NCBI GenBank assembly: GCA_020637595.1
Contig: JACKKE010000001.1
Location: forward strand, 310,001 to 374,000
DNA from: Rhodobacter sp.
GTDB taxonomy: Bacteria; Pseudomonadota; Alphaproteobacteria; Rhodobacterales; Rhodobacteraceae
Direction of reading: 5' to 3'
DNA: 64,000 nucleotides
Each line of letters starts with the position of its first letter. The stretch's first letter is position 1. A model generated the notes under the pieces. The model was not told the origin of the DNA, did not search any database, and saw only the letters and a list, made by a program, of their open reading frames with translations. Below are positions 43,585 through 50,976 of the stretch, in pieces. A program made the position numbers and the translations under genes.

Positions 43585-45453
43585 ATGCAACGCGCCGCGA
43601 CGCTCCTCTACCGAACCTATCTCGTCTGGATTTTCCTGGGCGGGCTGGCCTGGATCTTTGACCTGCCGTCGAAGCTGGGTCTGCCGCTGATCCAATACGA
43701 GTGGCTGGCTCCGTATCTGGGCGTTGCGGTCGCTGCCGTTCTGCTGAAATACCCCTATGGCAAGCACGCCGGTCTGGCCGAGGTTCTGCTCGGCTGGATC
43801 GGCATTGCCGCCTGGATCTGGTCGGCGATGAACACCGAGCCGTGGATGTTCTCGCTCACCGGTTATTCACCGGATAAGATAGTTCCCGGCCTGATCGCAC
43901 TGGCGACGATGATGGAGGCCTTGCGCAAATCCTGCGGCCTGTCGATCACGATCCTTGTCTACGTGATGATCGGCTACGGGCTTTGGGGTCATCACCTACC
44001 GCAACCGATTCAGGCGAACTATTCCGCCCCAAAGTCTCTGGTCTATTACCTTTATACCGATTCCAACGCCGTCGTCGGCATGATCCTGCAGATCGTTGCC
44101 ACGCTGGTGCTGGCGTTTATGGTTTTCGGCCGGATGCTCGAGGTATCGGGCGCCACGGCCTTTTTCACCGACATCTGCCTATCCGCGTTTGGCCACAAGC
44201 GCGGCGGGCCGGCCAAGGTGGCGGTGATCGCCTCAGGCCTCTTCGGCTCGGTCTCGTCCTCGCCGGTGGGCAACATCATGTCGACGGGCGTCGTGACCAT
44301 TCCGCTGATGCGTCGCACGGGGCTGAAGGCGCACCAGGCCGCCGCGATCGAGGCCGTGGCTTCCACCGGCGGGCAGATCGCGCCGCCGGTGATGGGAGCG
44401 ACCGCCTTCCTTATGGCCGAGTTCCTGCAGATCACCTATGCCGAGGTCGTTCTGGCCGCCCTTCTGCCCGCGTTCTTCTATTACGCCTGCCTGTATTTCC
44501 ACGTCGACGCGCTATCCCTGCGGCAGGGGGCGACCGGCATCCCCAAGGCCGAATTGCCCCGGGCGATGCCAGTCCTCAAACGTGGCTGGATCTTCGTCGT
44601 GCCACTCGCATGGCTCATGTATCTTCTGTTCTGGCGCGGCACCCAGCCGACGCTGGCGGCGCTGGGTTCCGCCCTGCTGCTGATGGTGCTGGCCGTCCTG
44701 AAAAAACGCTTCCTCGACCGTGCCGACTGGCGGGCGCTGATCCTCGACGGGGGCGAGGGGATGCTGCCGATCCTGATGATCGCCGGTGGCGCCGGGATCG
44801 TCGTGGGGGTCATGAACCTCAGCGGGCTGGCGCAATCCCTGTCCTTCATCCTGACGCAGACGGGCGCCACGCTTGGCCTGTTTCCGCTGCTGGCGTTGAC
44901 GGCGGTGCTGTGCATCATCCTCGGCATGGGCATGCCCTCGACGGCGATCTACATCGTGCTGGCCACGGTCATCGGCCCGTCGATCATCGGCATGGGCGTG
45001 ACGCCCATCGCCGCGCATATGTTCATCTTCTACTTTGGCGTCATGTCGTTCCTGACACCGCCTGTCGCGGTGTCGTCCTACGTTGCGGCGGGCCTCGCGC
45101 AGGCGAATATGTGGATGACCAGTATCCTCGCCCTGCGCGCCGCCGCTGCCGCCTTCGTGCTGCCTTTCGTCTGGTGCTGGCGTGAGGAGTTGCTGATGAC
45201 CGGCGACGCAGTGTCCATCGCCGTGCTGGCAGTGGCGATCTTCCTCGCGTTGATGGCCTATGCCGCCGTTTCGGGGTCGATGAGTCGGGCGATGCGCGTG
45301 GTGCATGTCGCTCTGGCGGCTGCCCTTGTGCTGGTGCCGGTGATCTGGTCGCCGCACGCGCCCCTTGTCTACGCACTGATTGCCATCACCGTCGCAGTAT
45401 TGGCCTGGGAACGCCTTGGCCCGGCCACCGCGCGCCGGAGCGCCGCACCATGA
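43585..45453 (+). CDS. TRAP transporter fused small/large permease
   Basis: A 622-residue membrane protein with well over a dozen hydrophobic segments. It joins the 4-helix DctQ-like and 12-helix DctM-like parts in one chain, as usual for TAXI systems. Conserved DctM loops are SGLFGSVSSSPVGNIMSTG, STGGQIAPPVMGATAFLMAE and ILGMGMPSTAIYIVLATVIGPS. Uptake is driven by a sodium or proton gradient. Confidence 0.9.
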   Translation: MQRAATLLYRTYLVWIFLGGLAWIFDLPSKLGLPLIQYEWLAPYLGVAVAAVLLKYPYGKHAGLAEVLLGWIGIAAWIWSAMNTEPWMFSLTGYSPDKIVPGLIALATMMEALRKSCGLSITILVYVMIGYGLWGHHLPQPIQANYSAPKSLVYYLYTDSNAVVGMILQIVATLVLAFMVFGRMLEVSGATAFFTDICLSAFGHKRGGPAKVAVIASGLFGSVSSSPVGNIMSTGVVTIPLMRRTGLKAHQAAAIEAVASTGGQIAPPVMGATAFLMAEFLQITYAEVVLAALLPAFFYYACLYFHVDALSLRQGATGIPKAELPRAMPVLKRGWIFVVPLAWLMYLLFWRGTQPTLAALGSALLLMVLAVLKKRFLDRADWRALILDGGEGMLPILMIAGGAGIVVGVMNLSGLAQSLSFILTQTGATLGLFPLLALTAVLCIILGMGMPSTAIYIVLATVIGPSIIGMGVTPIAAHMFIFYFGVMSFLTPPVAVSSYVAAGLAQANMWMTSILALRAAAAAFVLPFVWCWREELLMTGDAVSIAVLAVAIFLALMAYAAVSGSMSRAMRVVHVALAAALVLVPVIWSPHAPLVYALIAITVAVLAWERLGPATARRSAAP

Positions 45454-47360
45454 TGCCCGACGATAAGGGCCGCATGCCCGCGACCGCCACCACCGCCGCG
45501 CTGAACCGCGCCGCCGCCGAAAGTCTGCCGCCGGACCTTGAGCGCGAATACGACGAAGCGCGCCGTGGCCTGATCGCCCCTCTGGAGGGCGGCGTGATCC
45601 TGACGCAAGACGGGTCGCGAACGGTCTGGGATCTTAACCGCTACGCCTTTCTCGACGCTGATACTGCACCCGACACGGTGCATCCCGCTCTCTGGCAGCA
45701 GGCAAGGCTGAACCGCATCGCCGGGCTGTTCGAGGTCGTGCCGGGCATCTATCAGATCCGCGGCTTCGACCTGTCCAACATGACGCTCATCGAGGGCGAG
45801 GCCGGCGTCATTGTCGTCGATCCGCTGGTTTCGGTCGATGCCGCTGCTGCCGCGCTGGCGCTGTATCGCCAGCACCGCGGCCCGCGCACGGTCACAGCGA
45901 TGGTCTATACTCACTGTCACCCTGACCATTACGGTGGTGCGCGCGGTATCCTGTCCGACGCCGAGGCGGCTGCGATCCCCATCATCGCGCCCGAGGGCTT
46001 CCTGCACGAGGCGATCTCGGAAACCCTGCTGGCGGGCCATGCCATGTATCGCCGCACGGTCTATTTCTCGGGCGCGATGCTGGAGAAGGGGCCGCGCGGA
46101 CAAGTCGACTCCGGGTTGGGAAAATCGGTGTCCACCGGGCGCGTCTCGTTGATCGCGCCCAATGACGCGGTGCGCGAAACGGGTGAGCGGCGGGTGCTGG
46201 ACGGGGTTGAATTCGTCTTCCAGATGGCCCCCGATACCGAGGCCCCGGCGGAATTCCTGTTCTATCTGCCTGCTTTCCGCACCCTCTGCGGCGCTGAACT
46301 GGCGACGCGGACCATGCACAACCTCTACACCCTGCGCGGCGCCGCCGTGCGCAGCGCGGTCGCCTGGTGGCAGGCGCTGGACCTGGCGGTCGCGCTGTTC
46401 GGCTCGGATGTCGAGGTGATGCTCTGCCAGCACCACTGGCCTGCCTGGGGCCAGGCGCGGGTAATCGAGATCCTCGAACGCCAGCGCGACCTTTACAAAC
46501 ACCTGCACGACCAGACACTACGGCTGGCCAATGCCGGCTTCACCGCTGCCGAGATCGCAGAGCGCCTGACGTTACCCGAAGGGCTGGCCCAGCCCTGGGA
46601 TTGCCAGCCGTTCTATGGCACTGCCGCGCATAACGCGAAGGGCGTGTTCCAGCGCTATCTCGGCTGGTATGACAGCCATCCCGCCACGCTGAACCCCCAT
46701 CCACCCCGCGCCGCGGCCGAGCGCTACGTGGCCTTCATGGGCGGAGCCGATGCCGTGGTCGAGAAGGCGCGCGGCAGTTTCGACGCGGGCGATTACCGCT
46801 GGGTGGCCGAGGTGCTGCGGCATGTCGTCTTTGCCGAACCCGGCCATCGGGCGGCACGCGCGTTGCAGGCCGACGCGCTGGAGCAACTCGGCTACCAATC
46901 CGTCGCTGCCAGCTGGCGAAACGAATACCTGACCGCCGCGCATGAATTGCGGCACGGCGTCCTCACCTGGCCCGTGCCCAAGACCGCCAACCCCGACCAG
47001 ATGCGCGCCATGAGCGTGCCGATGCTGCTCGATTATCTTGGCATCAGGCTGGATGCGGCGCGCGCGAATTCTATTGATATCTCAGAGACCTGGCGGATTG
47101 TCGAAAGCGACGAGGTCGTATCCCTCACGCTGCGCAATGGCGCACTAACCTATCGTGAAATGCCGAGCGGAGTTCCCGGACTGCGCGTGTCGCGACGCGC
47201 CCTTGAAGCGTTGGCCTTTGGCGCGGGCCGGTCCACAGACGACGGCGAAGGTGATGATCCTTCTGCTCTCCTGATGGTGCTGGCACCGCTTCTCGAAACG
47301 TTCGACCCGGCTTTTCCGATCATCGACGCCCGCGAACGCATCAAACCTGGAGAGGACTGA
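45450..47360 (+). CDS. alkyl-sulfatase-like metallo-beta-lactamase hydrolase
   Basis: A 636-residue protein of the SdsA1/BDS1 type. It has an N-terminal MBL domain with the dizinc motif YTHCHPDHYGGARG, a dimerisation region with LCQHHWPAWGQARVIEILERQRDLYKHLHDQTL and QRYLGWYDSHPATLNPHPP, and a C-terminal SCP2-like domain (about residues 520-630). Family members hydrolyse primary or secondary alkyl sulfates to alcohol plus sulfate. No signal peptide is visible, unlike exported SdsA1, so imported substrate may be cleaved in the cytoplasm. It overlaps the permease gene by 4 bases. Confidence 0.83.
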   Translation: MMPDDKGRMPATATTAALNRAAAESLPPDLEREYDEARRGLIAPLEGGVILTQDGSRTVWDLNRYAFLDADTAPDTVHPALWQQARLNRIAGLFEVVPGIYQIRGFDLSNMTLIEGEAGVIVVDPLVSVDAAAAALALYRQHRGPRTVTAMVYTHCHPDHYGGARGILSDAEAAAIPIIAPEGFLHEAISETLLAGHAMYRRTVYFSGAMLEKGPRGQVDSGLGKSVSTGRVSLIAPNDAVRETGERRVLDGVEFVFQMAPDTEAPAEFLFYLPAFRTLCGAELATRTMHNLYTLRGAAVRSAVAWWQALDLAVALFGSDVEVMLCQHHWPAWGQARVIEILERQRDLYKHLHDQTLRLANAGFTAAEIAERLTLPEGLAQPWDCQPFYGTAAHNAKGVFQRYLGWYDSHPATLNPHPPRAAAERYVAFMGGADAVVEKARGSFDAGDYRWVAEVLRHVVFAEPGHRAARALQADALEQLGYQSVAASWRNEYLTAAHELRHGVLTWPVPKTANPDQMRAMSVPMLLDYLGIRLDAARANSIDISETWRIVESDEVVSLTLRNGALTYREMPSGVPGLRVSRRALEALAFGAGRSTDDGEGDDPSALLMVLAPLLETFDPAFPIIDARERIKPGED

Positions 47361-47361
47361 C

Positions 47362-48510
47362 ATGCAAGACACCCGCGTGATCGTCATTGGTGCCGGAATT
47401 GGCGGGCTTTCGGCCGCACTGGCACTGCAGAAACACGGTGTTCGGGTTCGCGTATACGAACGCGCCGCCGAGATTCGCGAGGTCGGTGCCGGGCTGATCG
47501 TCACCGCCAATGCCCGACGTGCGCTTCATGCCCTGGGCGTCGATGAGGCGCTCTTTGCAATGTCGAGCTGTGTTTCGACGATGTATAACTGCCGGTATGA
47601 TACCGGCGAGATCTTTCGTGAGCATCGCAACGCCGACATTCAAGCAAAGTACGGCTTCGCCACGTTACAGGTGCATCGTGCGGACCTGCACAAAGTCCTG
47701 CTCGATGCGGTTGTGGCGAATGATCCCACAGCACTTCGAGCGTCTCATGTCTTCCAGGATCTCACGCAGGATGATCAAGGTGTTACGGCTCGATTCACCA
47801 ATGGTGTCGAGGATCGTGCCGATGCGATGATCGGTGCCGACGGCAATGCCTCGGCGGTGCGCTCGTTCCTGTTTCCCGGTGTGGCGACCGAATTCAACGG
47901 CCAGGTTGCTTTCCGAGCCCTGATTCCGCCCCATGTCGTGCCCCGGCGTGTTCATGATTTGGGGCAAGCCATCTATCCCGGGCCCGGGCGCTATCTGCTC
48001 CATTATCCGTTGCGGGGCGGCAAGATCATGAATCTCATAGGCTGCGGGCAGGCAAAAAGCTGGGAAGACGAAGGCTGGGCGATCCCCGCAACGAATGATG
48101 AGTTCTTGAACAATTACGGGGATTTCGCACCGCACCTCCTGGACCTGATCCAGGCCATCCCCGACGGAGCCCTGTTCAAATGGGGCCTTCGCGACCGTGA
48201 GCCGTTGCCGATGTGGGTCAAGGGGCGTGTGGCAATCCTGGGTGACGCGGCACATCCGATGACCCCTTTCCTCGGGCAGGGGGCCTGTCTGGCTGTCGAG
48301 GACTCGATGCTGCTTGGACGGGCTTTCGGCGTGGCAGCCTCTGCGCCAGAAGCACTTGCACGATATGACGCAGCACGGCGCGAAAGGGGCAACAGCGTGC
48401 AACTGATGTCGCGCGACGAGGGACTTGCGTTGCAGGATCCAACAAGGAAAAGGCGCCAGGCGATCGACCGTGGTCTTCTGGATTATGATCCGGTCGCAGT
48501 TCCGGTTTGA
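47362..48510 (+). CDS. FAD-dependent monooxygenase (salicylate hydroxylase-like)
   Basis: A 382-residue group A flavin monooxygenase. It shows FAD motif VIVIGAGIGGLSAALALQKHG, the DG motif MIGADGNASAVRSF and the GD motif VAILGDAAHPMTPFLGQGACLA. Relatives are salicylate 1-hydroxylase and 3-hydroxybenzoate 6-hydroxylase. It probably hydroxylates an aromatic or hydroxylated ring intermediate with NAD(P)H. It begins one base after the sulfatase gene, has more A/T at third positions than the flanking chromosome, and ends the operon. Confidence 0.85.
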   Translation: MQDTRVIVIGAGIGGLSAALALQKHGVRVRVYERAAEIREVGAGLIVTANARRALHALGVDEALFAMSSCVSTMYNCRYDTGEIFREHRNADIQAKYGFATLQVHRADLHKVLLDAVVANDPTALRASHVFQDLTQDDQGVTARFTNGVEDRADAMIGADGNASAVRSFLFPGVATEFNGQVAFRALIPPHVVPRRVHDLGQAIYPGPGRYLLHYPLRGGKIMNLIGCGQAKSWEDEGWAIPATNDEFLNNYGDFAPHLLDLIQAIPDGALFKWGLRDREPLPMWVKGRVAILGDAAHPMTPFLGQGACLAVEDSMLLGRAFGVAASAPEALARYDAARRERGNSVQLMSRDEGLALQDPTRKRRQAIDRGLLDYDPVAVPV

Positions 48511-48542
48511 GTGCGTGTTCCGGACAGCCCGGGGTGACAATG

Positions 48543-48577
48543 GAATTCGCCCGGCAGCCCATGTCGATGGCGAATTC
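48543..48577 (+). terminator. dyad after the island operon
   Basis: GAATTCGCC and GGCGAATTC form a 9-bp stem with a 17-base loop, 32 bases after the monooxygenase stop. It lacks a T-run, so it is only a possible end of transcript. Confidence 0.35.
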
Positions 48578-48592
48578 GCGACCGAACGCTAG

Positions 48593-48725
48593 GGTCCAGA
48601 CTCATTGATCTTCAAAGCCGGAAAAGAACGGTCGCTGCGAGGACGATGGCCGAGAGGAATACCGTTGGGCACCTGTCGTGGCGCATGGCGATGCGCCGCC
48701 AGCCCTTTAACCTGCCGAACATGAG
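48593..48725 (-). mobile_element. IS5-family (IS427-type) insertion sequence remnant
   Basis: The minus strand at 48612-48725 encodes FGRLKGWRRIAMRHDRC and ends in SAIVLAATVLFRL, the well-known C-terminus of IS5/IS427-type transposases. The N-terminal part is missing. The sequence GGGTCCAGACTCATTGATC just outside (48592-48610) resembles the terminal inverted repeat of this group and abuts CTAG (48589-48592), a target commonly duplicated by it. This is therefore one end of an IS, now inactive. Confidence 0.75.
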
Positions 48726-48769
48726 CGTCATCATTTTTTTATGAAAAAACATATAGTTAAATTGCGGCG

Positions 48770-48859
48770 TGGCGGATGGGGTGGGATTCGAACCCACGGT
48801 GGGGTTTCCCCCACGCTGGTTTTCAAGACCAGAGCCTTAAACCACTCGGCCACCCATCC
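48770..48859 (-). tRNA. tRNA-Ser (anticodon UGA)
   Basis: A complete serine tRNA on the minus strand. The acceptor stem GGATGGG pairs with CCCATCC. It has D-arm GGCCGAGTGGTTTAAGGC, anticodon loop CTTGAAA with UGA, a long variable arm (GCGTGGGGGAAACCCCACC region), T-loop TTCGAAT, discriminator G and encoded CCA at 48770-48772. Its 3' end faces the IS remnant and the catabolic island, the usual orientation for an integration target. Confidence 0.97.
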
Positions 48860-48904
48860 GTCGCGCTGTTCTAGCCTTGGCACAGGGGGGGGCGCAAGGC
48901 TCGG

Positions 48905-50914
48905 TCAGCCGGTGGCGATGCGAGGGCGGCCGGAGGCGGTGACGCGCAGGCGGGATTCGATCAGCATGCGCTGGCCTTCGACCTCGGCGGCCTGATCCTC
49001 GCGCGTGGCGGAGATCCGCGGACTGTCGACGCCGGCCAGGCGCGCGCGCGCGGTCGCCTGCGTGGCAAGGTCGTCATGCAGCGCGGTAACGGCCTGTTCC
49101 GCTTCGGAAAACCGGGATGGACCGGCGGTCAGGTGGGCGATGAACAGGCCGGGTTGTGGGCTGGTGACCAACCCTTCGGCGTGCATCGACACCTGCCCGA
49201 CGACCGCGCCGATGGCATTGGCGACCCCGGCGTGTTCGGGGACGATCATCGCGCAGCCCAGCCGGTCACCGACCGCCCCGTAATAGCAGCCCGCCGAGGC
49301 GCCCAGCCCGATCACCGGCACCGACAACCGCGCCGAAAGCTGCACCAGCCCCGGACCCCGGTCCAGTGCGACCTCGGTCAGCGGATGACGGGCGAGGTCT
49401 TCGGGGGCCAGCGGCCAGGACCGCGGATCCTCGGCAAAGGCGGTTTCCATCAGGCAATCGACGGTCTGCCGGGTCAGCTGGTCGACGATCATCTGGGCCA
49501 TCGCCTCGGCCGAGGGGGCGAGCCGGTCGCCGGTGCCGGCGCGTTTGCGCCCCAGAAGCGCCAGCGCCTTGTGCGCCGCGTCTGTGTCCCAGCCCGATTG
49601 CCGGCCCAGCACATGCGCGGCATCCGACGGCGTGGGCCCGGCCAGCAGAACCAGGCCACGGGCGACGAGGCGTTGCAGGGCAGGGGCCTCGACCCGGGCG
49701 CGGATCAGATCGGAGAGGCGCTGCGGCCCGGTCAGCAGGCGTTCGGCCAGCGCGGCCTCGCGCGGGGACAATCCGCCGGGCCGACCGAGAAAAAGCGGCA
49801 CCGCCAGCCGCCACAGCTCATCGGGGGCGGGGTCGCGCGCCAGCGCGTCGTCAAGTGCCCGGTGCACCAGTTCCGGGTGCTGCGTGGCCAGCAGCGCCAT
49901 CGGCATTTGCCGCCGCGGTCCAAGCCGAACGCCGCGCTGCAGCCCCTCCGCCACATGCACCTCGCTGTCGCCGCCGAGGCCCGTGGTGCGCATCGCCACC
50001 GCCTCGACCATCGTGCGAAAACCGCCGACCCGCGCGCCCGCCGGGTCGATTGCCGGCTTGCCGTTGCGCAGCAGGCAGACATCGGTGGTGGTGCCGCCAA
50101 TGTCAGACACCAACGCCTCCTGCTGTCCGGTCAGCCAGGCCGCCCCTGCCACCGAGGCCGCGGGTCCAGACAGGATCGTCTCGATCGGGCGTTCGCGCAC
50201 CAGCGCGGCCGAGACCAGCGCGCCGTCGCCGCGCACTGCCATCAGGGGCGCGGTGATGCCACGCCGCGCCAGGTGCGACTCGCAGGCGCCGATCAGCCGT
50301 TCGATCATCGCGATCAGCCGCGCATTCAGAAGCGCCGTCAGCGCCCGCTTTGGCCCGTTCAGTGCCGCCGACAATTCGTGCGAGCAGGTCACCGGCAGAT
50401 CGGTCGCGGCGCGGATCGCGGCGCGGGCGGCCAGTTCATGGGACGGGTTGCGTGTGGCGAATTGTGCGGCGACGGCCACCGCGGCGATCCCCGGCGGCAG
50501 GGCGCGCAGGGCTTCGGTGAGGGCATCCAGATCCAGGGGCCGGGCCTCGGAGCCGGCATGGCTGTGACCGCCGGCGATTTCGATCAGCGGGTCGTCGCCC
50601 AAAGCCTCGGCCAGGCCCGCGCGCGCGCGTTCGGCCGGATCGAAACCGATCAGCACCAGCGCCGCGCGGGTGCCCTGACCCTCGACCAGGGCGTTGGTGG
50701 CGAGTGTCGTCGACAGCGACGCCAGCGCGATCATCGCGGGGTCGATCTGCGGCGCCTGCTGCAGCACCGCGTCGATTGCCCCGCCGATCCCCCCGGACAG
50801 ATCCGGGCGCGAGGTCAGGGCCTTGGCCTTGGCGATGATCCGGCCGGCGTCATCGTCGAGCAGCACCGCATCGGTATAGGTTCCGCCGGTATCGACGCCC
50901 AACAACACTGCCAT
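48905..50914 (-). CDS. hydantoinase A/oxoprolinase-like protein
   Basis: A 669-residue protein with two actin-like ATPase halves: N-terminal VLLGVDTGGTYTDAVLLDD with LASLSTTLATNALVEGQG, and later ILSGPAASVAGAAWL and VSDIGGTTTDVCLLRNG. This is the HyuA family (N-methylhydantoinase, acetone carboxylase beta, 5-oxoprolinase). The start at 50914 gives the canonical first strand. Normally a HyuB partner gene is adjacent; none is present. It follows the sensor kinase gene by 62 bases on the same strand. It may have a non-hydantoinase role. Confidence 0.82.
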   Translation of the reverse strand: MAVLLGVDTGGTYTDAVLLDDDAGRIIAKAKALTSRPDLSGGIGGAIDAVLQQAPQIDPAMIALASLSTTLATNALVEGQGTRAALVLIGFDPAERARAGLAEALGDDPLIEIAGGHSHAGSEARPLDLDALTEALRALPPGIAAVAVAAQFATRNPSHELAARAAIRAATDLPVTCSHELSAALNGPKRALTALLNARLIAMIERLIGACESHLARRGITAPLMAVRGDGALVSAALVRERPIETILSGPAASVAGAAWLTGQQEALVSDIGGTTTDVCLLRNGKPAIDPAGARVGGFRTMVEAVAMRTTGLGGDSEVHVAEGLQRGVRLGPRRQMPMALLATQHPELVHRALDDALARDPAPDELWRLAVPLFLGRPGGLSPREAALAERLLTGPQRLSDLIRARVEAPALQRLVARGLVLLAGPTPSDAAHVLGRQSGWDTDAAHKALALLGRKRAGTGDRLAPSAEAMAQMIVDQLTRQTVDCLMETAFAEDPRSWPLAPEDLARHPLTEVALDRGPGLVQLSARLSVPVIGLGASAGCYYGAVGDRLGCAMIVPEHAGVANAIGAVVGQVSMHAEGLVTSPQPGLFIAHLTAGPSRFSEAEQAVTALHDDLATQATARARLAGVDSPRISATREDQAAEVEGQRMLIESRLRVTASGRPRIATG

Positions 50915-50976
50915 CGCGATTCCCCTCGCCTTGCTGCGCGCAACAGCTAGGGCGCAGGGCGGCCAAAGGAAAGGGG

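Noticed and set aside
48741..48995. An 84-codon frame across the tRNA-Ser gene
   Set aside because: It crosses a complete tRNA on the other strand and the end of the HyuA-like gene, so it is not a plausible protein.
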